From the NCBI GenBank assembly GCA_910575725.1, contig CAJTFE010000017.1:28800-92799 (forward strand): DNA of 64,000 nucleotides. The letters are read 5' to 3'. The notes under the pieces are model-generated. The model was given only the letters and a program-made list of their open reading frames with translations. It was not told the origin of the DNA and made no database searches. Source of the stretch: Clostridia bacterium (GTDB lineage Bacteria > Bacillota > Clostridia > Lachnospirales > Lachnospiraceae). This document shows, in pieces, positions 37,137-47,113 of this stretch. Within the stretch, counting starts at the first letter, position 1. The number at the start of each line of letters is the position of its first letter. A program made the translations under genes and the position numbers.

Positions 37137-37170
37137 AAGAAACTCCTTTCACCGGCCTGTTTTTGGACAC

Positions 37171-37243
37171 AAAAAAACCACGAGAAAAATACGCCGTCTG
37201 ACGTATTCTTTACGTGGTCTTGCCTGCATTACCAGTAACAGCC
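37171..37243 (-). promoter_or_regulatory. RAT antiterminator site and overlapping terminator for LicT
   Basis: On the minus strand 37243-37216 reads GGCTGTTACTGGTAATGCAG followed by GCAAGACC, an almost canonical ribonucleic antiterminator. A terminator with arms ACCACG and CGTGGT plus an inner AATACG/CGTATT pair follows at 37218-37178 and runs into TTTTTTT. The two structures share bases 37216-37218, so LicT binding excludes the terminator. Confidence 0.93.
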
Positions 37244-37262
37244 ATTTAATTTTAATATCTAC

Positions 37263-37291
37263 AATATAGCAAATGCTATTAAAAAGATCAA
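37263..37291 (-). promoter_or_regulatory. Promoter of the bgl operon
   Basis: On the minus strand TTGATC (37291-37286), a 17-base spacer and TATATT (37268-37263). The transcript would start shortly before the RAT. Confidence 0.75.
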
Positions 37292-37422
37292 TTAGTAAAA
37301 ATAGCAGAAAATGCACAAAATATACAGCAAAAATTATTGATAATTCAAAAACAATCGTTCTGTACAGATAATTCCTACTTTAATGCACACTCTTTATACT
37401 TTTTATTATCATGCCAGCATCG

Positions 37423-37455
37423 AAAAAGCCCGATTTTTTAGAATCAGGCTTTTTC
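37423..37455 (-). terminator. Terminator of the ComEC-like gene
   Basis: AAAGCCTGATT and AATCGGGCTTT pair with one mismatch around a six-base loop; T residues follow on the minus strand. It lies 55 bases beyond the stop at 37511. Confidence 0.75.
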
Positions 37456-37510
37456 CGTGTTCTCCCACTTTGGGGCTGGCGGCTCTCGTCCAATCAGGGC
37501 ATCCAGGCAT

Positions 37511-38341
37511 CTACTCCTGCCAGATCTCCATATGTTCCCCATCGCTTATACAGGTGATTGTTCCCTCTGAGGTAAAATATGTCTGTGCTCCTGTCTGGCG
37601 GAGAATTTTTTGCACTTTATCATCCCCGGGCTCTTCCTCGGAGCAGGTGATAACGGCTGCTTTGGGAGAGACTGCTTCCAGAAATTCTTCGGAGTTTTTT
37701 TCCTTTCTGCCGTGATGGGGAACCTTTAACAAGTCATGCTCCAGGTCAAATTCCGTCTGGTTGAGAAGCTCCTTCAGCCGCTCCTTCTCGCAGTCTCCGG
37801 CAAAAAGAAAGCGCTGCTCATTGTAGGTCATACTGATCACCAGGGAAAAATCATTGTCCTCTTCCTCATATTCCTGCTTCTGGGGCGGATAAATCAGACA
37901 TTCGGCGCCATCAAAGGAAAGAGACCGGGTATCCGTCACAAGCTCCGGCTGCTGTCCTGCTGCATCTAGAGCCTCCAGATATTCCTGGTATTGGCCGCTG
38001 TCCCCTTCATAATCCGGCTGGAAAATCTGCTCTGCGCCCACGTCCTTCAGAACATGGTCTGCGCCGCCTACGTGATCCTTGTCAAAATGAGTGATCACCA
38101 GATAATCCAGAGGTTCCCCGTCCCTCTGCCGCAGATAGTCAAGGAGCACCTCAGCAGTATCGTCGTAGCCTGCGTCAATGAGCATGGAAGTATTTTCTGT
38201 CTCAATGAGGATAGCATCTCCTTTTCCCACGTCAAAAAATGTGATTTTTATCTCTTCCCTTTCCCCGGCAGCTTGTCCCCTCTTACCGCAGCCGCTGGAA
38301 AACAATAGAACCGTAAAAAGAATCAATAAATACCTTTTCAT
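37511..38341 (-). CDS. ComEC/Rec2-like metallo-hydrolase lipoprotein
   Basis: A 276-residue secreted protein with a lipobox (LFSSGC, Cys near residue 18). A metallo-beta-lactamase fold follows, with the zinc motif ITHFDKDHVGG and later HHGRKEKNSEEF. It resembles the extracellular hydrolase domain of ComEC without the membrane channel. Such proteins may degrade DNA or phosphodiesters at the cell surface. The substrate is unknown. It is a single-gene unit with its own terminator. Confidence 0.88.
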   Translation of the reverse strand: MKRYLLILFTVLLFSSGCGKRGQAAGEREEIKITFFDVGKGDAILIETENTSMLIDAGYDDTAEVLLDYLRQRDGEPLDYLVITHFDKDHVGGADHVLKDVGAEQIFQPDYEGDSGQYQEYLEALDAAGQQPELVTDTRSLSFDGAECLIYPPQKQEYEEEDNDFSLVISMTYNEQRFLFAGDCEKERLKELLNQTEFDLEHDLLKVPHHGRKEKNSEEFLEAVSPKAAVITCSEEEPGDDKVQKILRQTGAQTYFTSEGTITCISDGEHMEIWQE

Positions 38342-38533
38342 AGAACTCCTCTTCTATCCCCGCTTCCTTGCCGGAATTGTTATAATATGCTGCTACAAGC
38401 ATCTCTCATCTTCCAAGCATACAGATGGGTAAATAATTTATGCACATTGTAACATTCCTTTCCTATTTTTTCAATCTATCATTAGCAATCAAAGAAGCAT
38501 CCTAAATCTATACCCTTTATCATAATTCCTTCA

Positions 38534-41500
38534 TTAATCTCTCTCTGCCCGGAATCTCCTGCGGATTCCATAGACTGCCAGCAGGCATCCCCCAGCCAGC
38601 ATCAAGCTTCCTGCAATCCAGACCGCCCATACCACCTTCGGATCATCATCCCCTGGAAACCGGAACCGGATCTCTTCCGCCAACAAAAACCGGATAGGCT
38701 TTGTCTCCGTCAGATTCCCGGCCTCATCCCAGGCTTTTACATAAAAAGTCTGCCAGGCTTTTGCACCGGAAACAGGGCAGCTCAGCATCCCGTCCAGTTC
38801 ACGAAGCATGCCCCTGTCGTAAGACGCCCTGCACTGTCCGTTCACGAAAACCTGCGCTCCGGCAAGGGCATAGGCGTCCCGGACATCGGCCAGAAGCTCA
38901 AGCTTCCTTCCCCGGATGCGTTCCCAGTCCTTTGCTCCTGTCACAACCACACTGGGCCCTGTCTTGTCCACAATAAATTCCAGGCTTTTTTCTTTCATCC
39001 GGTTGTTGGAAGCATTCTTCGCACGGTCCTCCGAATACAGCGTCACCAGATAAATGCCCTCTTTTTCAAAGTTCTCCTTCCCAATCTGATAGCGGTAGGT
39101 TTTCCAGGTATCCTTGGTTCCTGTCCTTTCCACCTGATAGTCCCGGCCCTCCTTCAGCTCCCGGGTCTCGCCCTCCCTGCTGCTTGTCACCTGGTAGTAA
39201 TCCAGGAAATCAGGATTGTATTCCGTAATCACAAGCTCCGGCTCCTGGGATGCATAGCGGATTCCTCCCGGCCCTGCCAAGAGCTTCGTATTCTCTTCCA
39301 GCTCATAAGCCGAGCCAAAGCGGTTTACGGAAAAGGTAAGCTCCGCCTCCGCAGCATTTCCGGCCAAATCCTCTGCCTTTGCCTTGATGCGATAGAGATC
39401 GTCGTTTTCCGGCACCTGCTCAAAATCGCCCCAGAGTATGGTAAGCCCCTCTTCCTCATTGCTGCTGACAGAGGCCGGAAGCTGCCCCGTCCCGTTGCTT
39501 CCCGTAAAGCTCACCTGTGTCTTGTCCGGATCAAAATTCCTATCCATGGCACGCATTTTCACAGCCGCGGCTCCCTGGTTAGCCGAACAGTCCTCCACGC
39601 CCTCAAAAACAAGCTCCGGAGGCGTCTGATCGATGACAAATTCCTCTGAGCAGTAAGCCTGCGCTTCATTCCCGGCCAAGTCCATGCACTGAAGCTCCAA
39701 ACGGTATCTGCCGTCCTCCGAAAAGGTAATTCCGGCCCGGAAGCTTCCTTCCTCCCACTGCCGCAGCTCCCCAAGCTTTGGAAGGGCTGTTTTTTCACCC
39801 CTGTCTCCGGCCTGGGCGGATGCTTTTAGATCTCCCGGAAAAAGATTGCGCTCCTTTATCTCTATCACTGCGCTGCGGCTGTCGGCATAGTAGTGATCAT
39901 TGACAGGTTCGGCATGATCCCAGTGCACCAAAAGCACCGGCGGTGTTTTGTCAATGACAAAGGTGTCTGTCTTCTCATAGGTCCCCCTATTTCCGGCTGC
40001 ATCCTGGCAGGAAATACCGAAGGAATATTCTCCGTCCTTATCAAATACCAGGTCTGCCGTCCAGGCGCAGCCGTCGCTGTGGTTCAAGCTTTCGTAAGCG
40101 GCAGAACCTCCGCATCCGTCCCCCGGCCTGTGGGCCCAGGATAAAGAAGGGCTGTCCATCCCCGTAAGCTCAAGCTGCACCTGGCCCGGAAGAAAATTCC
40201 GCTCCCATATGGTAATACGGGCTGTCTGATCTGCCTGGTAATACCTTTCATTTCTCACATCCTGATTGAGCCATTTTACTTCTATCTTCGGAGAAGTGAT
40301 ATCAATATGGACTGCCGGGATTTCCACAAGCTCTGTGCTATGGCCCGCAAAGTCTGTCAGACTGCCGGAAATCGGGATTTCATTCCGGTTATTCTCCCCG
40401 GCCGGGATGGTCAGAATATGCTCTGTCATCCTCCGGATTTCCTCTCCCTCCTTCTCAAAATGATGCTCCTCCTTCTGATTTCCGGCCTGGATTTGAAGGG
40501 AGCGGATTCCGGAAAAAGTGTCCTCCATTACAAATTTTATGGAAACATCCTCCCGGTAAAAGTGATTCCTTCCCCCCGGCGTTCCCTCCACAGAAGCTCT
40601 CGCACATGATGTCTCTTCATGCATCTTCGCCGTCTCAATCAGTATCCCTTTTGTTTCTGTCCATTTTTCCATGCGGATTCCGGCCCGGTCTTCGGCCTGG
40701 GCCCGGATGCTTCCTGTAAAGGAATGAGGAAGCGAAAGTATCATGCAGGCTTTTGATCCGTTCTCCTCATAAACAAGTCCGTCTCCCGGATGTGCCGCGC
40801 CGCTGATCCGCACAGGCTCCAGCTTGTTCTCTCCGCCCATTCCCTCACAGATATAAGTGATCTCCCCAATGCCGCTGAGCAAATCCTCCGCCTGGATCCT
40901 CACGGTCAGATCCGGCTTGCAGAAATAGCCGAAGGTAACTTGATTGATAAGCTTTTCAATGAAGGTCTGGCTCTGAGCCTCCAGAGAAATTCCCTCCGGT
41001 GACATAAGCGGCTCTGTCCGATCCAGGCAGAAGCTTCCCAGGCTTATGTATCCCTCGCTGCTGCCCTCCGGAATATTTCCTGCCTCGTCCTGTATCTGGG
41101 CGGATACCTGGTAAATGGCTTCTGTTTTCAGATGGATGGTCAGACGGAACATGCCTGGCTCTTCTCTGATCTCAAAGTACTCCCCTCTGCCCTCTATGGG
41201 ATCTTTTTTTTCCGGTTCTTCCGTATCCGTCTTATGATCCCCGTCTTCCGAATCTGTTTTATCGCCCTCTTCCGGTTTCTGCTCTGCCTCTTCTTCATTG
41301 TCCTCCTGTGCTTCCTCCGGATCCAGTTCCTCCAGGCCTGCCTTTTCCCGCAAATAAGCCCAGGTTTTTCCGTGTATCTCCTCAAGCTCCGGGATATCCG
41401 AAAGCTTTCCCAGGGCATTCTCTGCCTCCAGATAGATTCTTACCGCTTCCATATCCAGATTTTCTTCCAGGATGGTCAGCTCCAGGAATAGTTCCATCCC

Positions 41501-41968
41501 TGTCTGATAAAATGCTTCCGGTTCCAGTTCCCTCCCCTGTGCGTCTCTCCATACAACGGAAACTTCCGGAGGAGTGCTGTCTGGTTCCTCCGGAATCTCC
41601 GGTTCTTCCGGTATCTCTGGCTGCTCCGGTTCCACTGGTATCTCCGGCTGTTCCGGTTCCGCTGGTATCTCTGGCTGTTCCGGCTGCTCTTGCAGTTCCG
41701 ACTCCTCTGATAATTCTGTCTCCTTCCTCACCTTAGTCTGCTCCGACAAAGCCTCCGCCCGGCTCTCCATGCCTGACAGGCCCGTTCCGCCTGCAAAAGC
41801 CAGCACCCAGGCCAGAACCATAATCCAGCGCCATTTCCGCAGAATCTGTGGGATTCCAAAGCCAATGAACATCGCCGCCAGCGCTGCCAGCAGCATCAAT
41901 GACGCTATTCCCAAAAAAATCCATGTATTACGGTATACTTCCAGCATTTGTTCTGCATACTCCATCAT
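38534..41968 (-). CDS. Giant Ig-like surface protein with membrane anchor
   Basis: A 1144-residue protein starting at ATG 41968 after AAGGGAG. Hydrophobic segments near residues 18-40 and 48-65 suggest two N-terminal membrane passes or an uncleaved signal. A Pro/Glu repeat (PEQPEIP and variants, residues 95-130) acts as a stiff spacer. Then come many beta-rich modules with the recurrent pattern FVIDKTPPVL and DLAGN, typical of bacterial Ig-like repeats. A C-terminal helix (VVWAVWIAGSLMLAGGCLL) may anchor it. It follows the kinase gene closely and may be its partner or target. Confidence 0.85.
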   Translation of the reverse strand: MMEYAEQMLEVYRNTWIFLGIASLMLLAALAAMFIGFGIPQILRKWRWIMVLAWVLAFAGGTGLSGMESRAEALSEQTKVRKETELSEESELQEQPEQPEIPAEPEQPEIPVEPEQPEIPEEPEIPEEPDSTPPEVSVVWRDAQGRELEPEAFYQTGMELFLELTILEENLDMEAVRIYLEAENALGKLSDIPELEEIHGKTWAYLREKAGLEELDPEEAQEDNEEEAEQKPEEGDKTDSEDGDHKTDTEEPEKKDPIEGRGEYFEIREEPGMFRLTIHLKTEAIYQVSAQIQDEAGNIPEGSSEGYISLGSFCLDRTEPLMSPEGISLEAQSQTFIEKLINQVTFGYFCKPDLTVRIQAEDLLSGIGEITYICEGMGGENKLEPVRISGAAHPGDGLVYEENGSKACMILSLPHSFTGSIRAQAEDRAGIRMEKWTETKGILIETAKMHEETSCARASVEGTPGGRNHFYREDVSIKFVMEDTFSGIRSLQIQAGNQKEEHHFEKEGEEIRRMTEHILTIPAGENNRNEIPISGSLTDFAGHSTELVEIPAVHIDITSPKIEVKWLNQDVRNERYYQADQTARITIWERNFLPGQVQLELTGMDSPSLSWAHRPGDGCGGSAAYESLNHSDGCAWTADLVFDKDGEYSFGISCQDAAGNRGTYEKTDTFVIDKTPPVLLVHWDHAEPVNDHYYADSRSAVIEIKERNLFPGDLKASAQAGDRGEKTALPKLGELRQWEEGSFRAGITFSEDGRYRLELQCMDLAGNEAQAYCSEEFVIDQTPPELVFEGVEDCSANQGAAAVKMRAMDRNFDPDKTQVSFTGSNGTGQLPASVSSNEEEGLTILWGDFEQVPENDDLYRIKAKAEDLAGNAAEAELTFSVNRFGSAYELEENTKLLAGPGGIRYASQEPELVITEYNPDFLDYYQVTSSREGETRELKEGRDYQVERTGTKDTWKTYRYQIGKENFEKEGIYLVTLYSEDRAKNASNNRMKEKSLEFIVDKTGPSVVVTGAKDWERIRGRKLELLADVRDAYALAGAQVFVNGQCRASYDRGMLRELDGMLSCPVSGAKAWQTFYVKAWDEAGNLTETKPIRFLLAEEIRFRFPGDDDPKVVWAVWIAGSLMLAGGCLLAVYGIRRRFRAERD

Positions 41969-41984
41969 TTTCTCCCTTCTTTTC

Positions 41985-43712
41985 TTATTCTTTCTGCCTT
42001 TCCCCATCTATCATATCCAGCTGCCGTTCTGCCTCCTGAAGAAGCATCATAAGCCGGCTCTGCATCTCCCTAAGCCCCTCCTCCCAGTTTACACCGGCAA
42101 AATCGGTCTTTAGATGCTGCCGGATCTTCCCCAGCTCTTCCTCCATCTCCCCCTTTGAAATTCCTGCCTGCAGGAATTCCAGGGCGTGCCCATGAATCTG
42201 GGCGGCCAGCTCCTGGTACATGCGAAGGGCTGTCACCGCATTGTCAAGCCGAACGAGATTGCCGGAAGCCAGAGCCGTCAGATCCTCCCAGTAATCCTCA
42301 TAGGAAAGCTTCTCATCCCCCGCCCGGTTCACCTGCCCAAGCTGACTGTAATAGGCCCCGATGGTACCAAGACGCAGTGCCCTCTCCCGGCAGGCCTCCG
42401 GCAGAGTGCCACTCCCAGCTGCAATGTTCAGCCACTTCACCCCATAGCTCTTGCTCCCTTCCCCCTCATAATCGTAATAATAAGCAAGGCCAAGCTCATA
42501 AGCCAGGCGTTCATACCCCTCCCGGTTCTCCTTCAGATGCATTTCATAAGTCTTTCCCTCCGCCGTCCGCTGATTTAAAATCGCCCGAAGCCGCTCATCC
42601 TCCTCTCTGGTAAAGGACACCGCCCCATCCTCTTCCACCGCAAGAATCACCTGGTTCAGCAGCTCCAGATAGCCCTCCGCCCGGCTGGGGTTCAGGCGGA
42701 TCGCCCCTTCACAGGCCTCTGCCCTTTCCTCAAGCGTAACTGCTGAAGCAATCCGTTCCAGCCACGTCTGATAAGTATCCTTCTCCAGCTTCCGTTCCAT
42801 GTGCCACGCATAAAACGCTCCGAAAAAACAAAGAAGAAAGGCAGCAGCTGTAATAAGAAAGATACCAAGACGCTTTTTCTGCATTCTCCGCCAGTGCAGA
42901 TCCATTTCCTTATAGTGCTCAAGGGCGTAAGCCAGCTCCCGGCAGCTTTGAAACCGCTCTTTCGGATCTCTTCTGGCGCATTTCCTAAGAATCTCCCAAA
43001 GACCGGCAGACAGCCCGGATTTTTGCAGGGGAAAGGGTTCCCTGCAAAAGGAAAGCATTCCCGGCTCCTGTCCTGTAACCGTCTCAAAAAGGACGGCGCC
43101 CAGACAATAAATGTCTGTCCTTGCATCTGTCTGGCCGCAGCCTTCCCACTGCTCCGGGGCCGCATACCCGGGAGTCCCCAGGCAGACCGTATCATCCCTG
43201 GCGTTAACCTCCCGTATCTCCCTGGCCGTGCCGAAATCTATCAGCTTTAAGCTCCCGTCCGGCTGAACCATAATATTGGAAGGCTTCATATCCCGGTAAA
43301 TGACAGGCGGATCCTGTTCATGAAGGTAGGACAATACCTCGCAGAGCTGCTTTCCCCACAAAAGCGTCTGCTCCTGGGATCTGGCCCCTTCCAGCTCCAG
43401 AACCTCTTTGAGGGATCTCCCTTCTATGTAATCCATCACAATCAGAAGGCTTCCTCCTTCGTCTATGACATCCACAATGGCAGGCAGCCGGGGATGGCGC
43501 AGGCGTTTTAGCAGCTCCGTTTCTGCCATCAGCCGCTCACGGACGATCTCTGCGCCAAATTCCGTTTTGCTGCGGACTTCTTTTACCGCCCAGGTCTTAT
43601 TTGCCTTTTCATTGACGGCCAGGTAAACCACACTCATGCCGCCCTGGCCGATTTGATGGAGAATCTTGTACTTTCCGTCAATGACGGCTCCTGTTTCCAG
43701 CAGTATAGACAC
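41985..43712 (-). CDS. Ser/Thr protein kinase with membrane helix
   Basis: About 575 residues. The kinase domain has the glycine loop IGQGGMSVVYLA, the lysine in WAVKEV, the catalytic IYRDMKPSNIM (YRD in place of HRD), IDFGTA and YAAPEQWEG. A membrane helix near residue 300 (IFLITAAAFLLCFFGAFYAW) is followed by an alpha-helical extracellular domain. GTG 43712 is the likely start, just after GGGGGG, so the ribosome site is odd. It sits between prepilin peptidase and the Ig-like protein. Confidence 0.88.
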   Translation of the reverse strand: MSILLETGAVIDGKYKILHQIGQGGMSVVYLAVNEKANKTWAVKEVRSKTEFGAEIVRERLMAETELLKRLRHPRLPAIVDVIDEGGSLLIVMDYIEGRSLKEVLELEGARSQEQTLLWGKQLCEVLSYLHEQDPPVIYRDMKPSNIMVQPDGSLKLIDFGTAREIREVNARDDTVCLGTPGYAAPEQWEGCGQTDARTDIYCLGAVLFETVTGQEPGMLSFCREPFPLQKSGLSAGLWEILRKCARRDPKERFQSCRELAYALEHYKEMDLHWRRMQKKRLGIFLITAAAFLLCFFGAFYAWHMERKLEKDTYQTWLERIASAVTLEERAEACEGAIRLNPSRAEGYLELLNQVILAVEEDGAVSFTREEDERLRAILNQRTAEGKTYEMHLKENREGYERLAYELGLAYYYDYEGEGSKSYGVKWLNIAAGSGTLPEACRERALRLGTIGAYYSQLGQVNRAGDEKLSYEDYWEDLTALASGNLVRLDNAVTALRMYQELAAQIHGHALEFLQAGISKGEMEEELGKIRQHLKTDFAGVNWEEGLREMQSRLMMLLQEAERQLDMIDGERQKE

Positions 43713-43741
43713 CCCCCTTCTATGCTTGAACTCCTCTGGAT

Positions 43742-44218
43742 TCAGGCAGCAATTCCACAGCTTCTTCCCAGTAAAGCGGCCCCGCAGCCCAGCATAAAGA
43801 ACGGCGCCAGCGGAATCTTGTCCCGATGCCCTATCCTTCCAAGCATTAACAGCACTGCCGCCGCGCCCCCCGCCAGAAAAATGCCCACGAGAAAACCTGC
43901 AAGACTTTTCTCTATCCCCTGATACAATACTGCCGTCCCCAGCAGCTTCACATCTCCGAACCCGATTCCGTGGGCCGTAACCGCCGCCAGAGCTGTCAGC
44001 GCCGCCATCCATACTATGCTCTCCAAAGCTTCCCGTCCTGCCAGCACCGCCCCTTCCCTTCCTGCTATTGCCCATTCCGCCAGAAAAACCGGAATCCGAA
44101 GCAGCCACGCCAGACTAAGAAGCCGATTGGGAATGCGCATTTCTCTCATATCCGCCCAGGCTGCCCCGATGAAAAATACCAACAATATACCATTTTTTAC
44201 GGCTGTTAAGCCAGACAA
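43742..44218 (-). CDS. Prepilin peptidase, A24 family
   Basis: A 158-residue membrane aspartic protease. The two catalytic aspartates are expected in AAWADMREMRIPNRL (near residue 23) and GFGDVKLLG. Several hydrophobic helices cover the rest. It lacks the N-terminal methylase domain, like TadV/CpaA. Such enzymes cut the leader from Flp or type IV prepilins, but no pilin gene occurs in this window. The kinase gene follows within 30 bases. Confidence 0.88.
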   Translation of the reverse strand: MSGLTAVKNGILLVFFIGAAWADMREMRIPNRLLSLAWLLRIPVFLAEWAIAGREGAVLAGREALESIVWMAALTALAAVTAHGIGFGDVKLLGTAVLYQGIEKSLAGFLVGIFLAGGAAAVLLMLGRIGHRDKIPLAPFFMLGCGAALLGRSCGIAA

Positions 44219-44340
44219 CGTCTCCCCTCCTTATCCTTTTTGTCTTGTTCTTTGGAATTCGTGCACTGAATTGTGCGGATCTTGCCTTTGACCCGTCAAA
44301 GCGGCAAGCTTCGTTCATTTTCAAAGTAGAAATATTATCT

Positions 44341-44397
44341 AAAAAAACAGGAAAAGCTGTTACGGCAAACTATAACAGCTTTTCCATCTTATGTCAA
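44341..44397 (-). promoter_or_regulatory. Promoter overlapping a terminator hairpin
   Basis: On the minus strand TTGACA (44397-44392), a 17-base spacer and TATAGT (44374-44369) form a good promoter. A 13-bp perfect hairpin (arms 44350-44362 and 44373-44385) followed by TGTTTTTTT covers the same stretch. Read-through from cotH would contain the whole hairpin and stop; transcripts from the promoter would begin inside it and escape. Confidence 0.75.
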
Positions 44398-44484
44398 CTT
44401 TTTTCTTTCGACAAATCTCGACAACATGGAGTAGATGTAATTGGCGCAGGTATAAAAAGCTGCCTTCGCTTCTTACACTTTCCC

Positions 44485-46389
44485 CTACTCCCAAACTCCG
44501 GATACCGTCAGATCCTCCGTCACCGTCAGCGGCCCGGTCAGAAGCTCTTCTCCTATCTTCCATCCCACAAAGGATTCATGCTCTTCAGGCAGCTCATAGA
44601 CCGTCTCTCCCTGGATCACGCCCAGCCGGTAAAGCTCCTCTCCTCTTTTATCCAGAAAGCTCACCTGGCAGACAGGCGCGTCATTCAGCCAGACCTCGTC
44701 CAAAAACTGTTTCCTCTCACGGATAAAATCCGTTACCCTCTCTGCCTCCGCCCGGAAGTCCATCTCTCCTCCGTAATCCATATACACGTAAAGAAACCGG
44801 GCTTCATCCAAAACTGCAGATGCCGAAATCCGATCCAGATACTCTTCCGCCTTTTCTTCTGCCATCACGGTCAGATAAGCAGAGAATTTCTTCTCATATT
44901 CATTTTTTACAGCCTCCACAAATTCTTCCTGCTGATACAGGTAAGAAAACCAATGGGTATTTTCTCCTATATGCTGCATGAGAAATGACAAAAGCCGCGG
45001 TACCGCATCGTTTCCCCCTACACGTCCATAAGCCTTATCGTAATCCCAGACCGGGCCGCCGAATACCCGTGTGCTTACGCTGTCCCGAGGCTTATAAAAA
45101 TATGAGCTGGTCAGGCCGCCGCCATTGTTGCGGGTAATCTCTTCCACAAGATATTTATCCGCCCAGGATTCCAAATCCAGATATTCGCTAAAATGCACTC
45201 CCGTATCCGGATCACACCCGTCCTCCGCCATAATTGCGGTTTCTATAGCCTGCATACGTTCTGCAATGTAGTCAACCTGCTCCCTGGAAGCGTACTTGGG
45301 GCTTTTCACGGCAAAGTGCTCACCGCTTTCTGTTATAAATCCGCTGATTACCTCCTGGTACTTGGGGCCGTAATCATGCTCAACCAGATACCCGCCTGTA
45401 ATATCCTCCGGATTGCGAAGAAGCTCCACGCCCTTGCGGCTGTTATCCTCGTTTGCAAAGCGGTACGCTTTATCCAGGGGGCCGTTCAAAAGACGGTTCT
45501 GCTCCCCCAGATCGGCAAGCTCCAGACGGTTTTCCCCGATCTCCACCTTTTCACACAAAAGATACATGCCATGGTAAACGCCGTTAAAATACACGTCGAT
45601 GTACTCCGACCTGGGGCTTCCCGGCATTCCTGCCTCAAGAGCCATATCATACGTCAGCTTATTGCGGATATAGGAGCGGTCAAAAACATTGCACAAAAGA
45701 ATCCAGGTATCCGAGGCTCCCATCCCCAGAAAATCCTCGGGACTTTCCAGGTTGATCTGATAAGACTTTTTTTCAAACATAAAGGTATGATTGCCCCGGC
45801 CGGAAATATTCTTAAGCTCATTTTGGAACAGCACGCGCCCGTCCGGCCCTACCAGCTCTGCGCTTGCGCCTTCCTTATAGGTCTTATCTGCGTCCAGCTT
45901 CTCCATGCTTCCTGTCTCTGTATTCACATACAGGGTAGGCAGCGAGGCAGATTTTAAGAAAATCATGGTTTTCACCCCGGCCTCCCGGCCCCTGCGGTCA
46001 TAAAAATGCACGGAATAGGGAACCTGCTCTTCAAAGCTGCACAATGTCTCCTCTTTCCGGGATATAGAAATCACCTCTCCTTCCCGGACAAATTCCACAC
46101 GAAAAGCTGATGTCTCTACCTGCAAAGCATCCAAATCCGCAAAGGACGGCAGGAATACATATCCCCTGTCATCCCCGTTCGCAAGGGCCGCCTCAGAGGT
46201 AAAGCACCGCACCTGACGGTTTCCGCCGTACCGGAAGGTTACGCACTCCTCCAGCCTGCCTTCCTCCAGAAGAACCTTAAACTTCAAATCCGCAAGCCCT
46301 CTTTGCAGAAATAAGAGCGGAAGCAGCACAAATATAAAAATAGCAGCCCCACATAAAATAAGGCCATACCCTTTCTTATGTAAAATCAT
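44485..46389 (-). CDS. CotH kinase family protein
   Basis: A 634-residue protein with one N-terminal membrane anchor (residues 8-28), an external beta-rich region to about residue 140, and a CotH domain (residues about 180-470). Visible motifs include NISGRGNHT, DTWILLCNVFDRSYIRNKLT, and YFNGVYHGMYLLCEKVE. Related spore-coat CotH is a secreted protein kinase; the non-spore members have unknown targets. The terminator at 44341-44385 ends its transcript. Confidence 0.9.
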   Translation of the reverse strand: MILHKKGYGLILCGAAIFIFVLLPLLFLQRGLADLKFKVLLEEGRLEECVTFRYGGNRQVRCFTSEAALANGDDRGYVFLPSFADLDALQVETSAFRVEFVREGEVISISRKEETLCSFEEQVPYSVHFYDRRGREAGVKTMIFLKSASLPTLYVNTETGSMEKLDADKTYKEGASAELVGPDGRVLFQNELKNISGRGNHTFMFEKKSYQINLESPEDFLGMGASDTWILLCNVFDRSYIRNKLTYDMALEAGMPGSPRSEYIDVYFNGVYHGMYLLCEKVEIGENRLELADLGEQNRLLNGPLDKAYRFANEDNSRKGVELLRNPEDITGGYLVEHDYGPKYQEVISGFITESGEHFAVKSPKYASREQVDYIAERMQAIETAIMAEDGCDPDTGVHFSEYLDLESWADKYLVEEITRNNGGGLTSSYFYKPRDSVSTRVFGGPVWDYDKAYGRVGGNDAVPRLLSFLMQHIGENTHWFSYLYQQEEFVEAVKNEYEKKFSAYLTVMAEEKAEEYLDRISASAVLDEARFLYVYMDYGGEMDFRAEAERVTDFIRERKQFLDEVWLNDAPVCQVSFLDKRGEELYRLGVIQGETVYELPEEHESFVGWKIGEELLTGPLTVTEDLTVSGVWE

Positions 46390-46411
46390 ATGCTGTCTGT
46401 TTCCCCGTTCT

Positions 46412-47113
46412 TTATTTCAGCCTCTTATCTGACTTCACAGAAATACGCGTCCCCACACTCTGGAAGATCTGCACCAGGATAATCAGCAGAATCACTGCAA
46501 TCAGCATCACCAGATATTTATAGCGGTAATATCCGTAATTAATCGCAATTTTTCCAAGGCCTCCTCCTCCGACGATGCCGCTCATAGCCGAGTAGCCGAG
46601 AATCGTCGTGATAGCCACCGTAAAGTTGGACATCAGAGAGGGAATGCTCTCCGGAATCAGCACCTTTACAATGGTCTGGAAGGGCGAGGCTCCCATACTC
46701 TGGGCCATCTCAATGATATTCGGATTCACCTCCCGAAGGCTTGTCTCCACCAGCCGTGCCACAAAAGGAAAGGCCGCAATCACCAGCGGCACGATAGAAG
46801 CCGTGGTTCCCACTGCTGTTCCTACAATCAGCCTGGTAAGAGGAAATACCATAATCATCAGAATCAGAAACGGCACAGACCGCAGAAGGTTGATAAAGAT
46901 ATTCAGTACATGCATCACGCCCTTGGGAAGGGGAAGCACGCCGTCTTTCTCTCCCACCACCAGAAGGACGCCCAGAGGCAGGCCCAGTACGATGGCAAAG
47001 GCCGTAGCCAGTACCGTCACATAGATCGTCTCCCAGACTGCGAGGGGTATTTCATTTTGTAAAATCCAGAGGGTTTCCTCCATCACCTCCGGGGAAAACA
47101 GTTTATCAAACAT
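46412..47113 (-). CDS. metI: Methionine ABC transporter permease MetI
   Basis: A 233-residue permease with five to six membrane helices and the EAA loop (VARLVETSLREVNPNIIE then AQSMGASPFQTI). It forms the channel of the D/L-methionine importer with MetN and MetQ. Its start overlaps metN by eight bases. The fold is canonical, in contrast to the permuted binding protein. Confidence 0.95.
   Translation of the reverse strand: MFDKLFSPEVMEETLWILQNEIPLAVWETIYVTVLATAFAIVLGLPLGVLLVVGEKDGVLPLPKGVMHVLNIFINLLRSVPFLILMIMVFPLTRLIVGTAVGTTASIVPLVIAAFPFVARLVETSLREVNPNIIEMAQSMGASPFQTIVKVLIPESIPSLMSNFTVAITTILGYSAMSGIVGGGGLGKIAINYGYYRYKYLVMLIAVILLIILVQIFQSVGTRISVKSDKRLK

Noticed and set aside
43713..44108. 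N-terminal extension of the kinase
   Set aside because: It overlaps the prepilin peptidase gene in another frame and has Gly/Arg-rich shadow composition.
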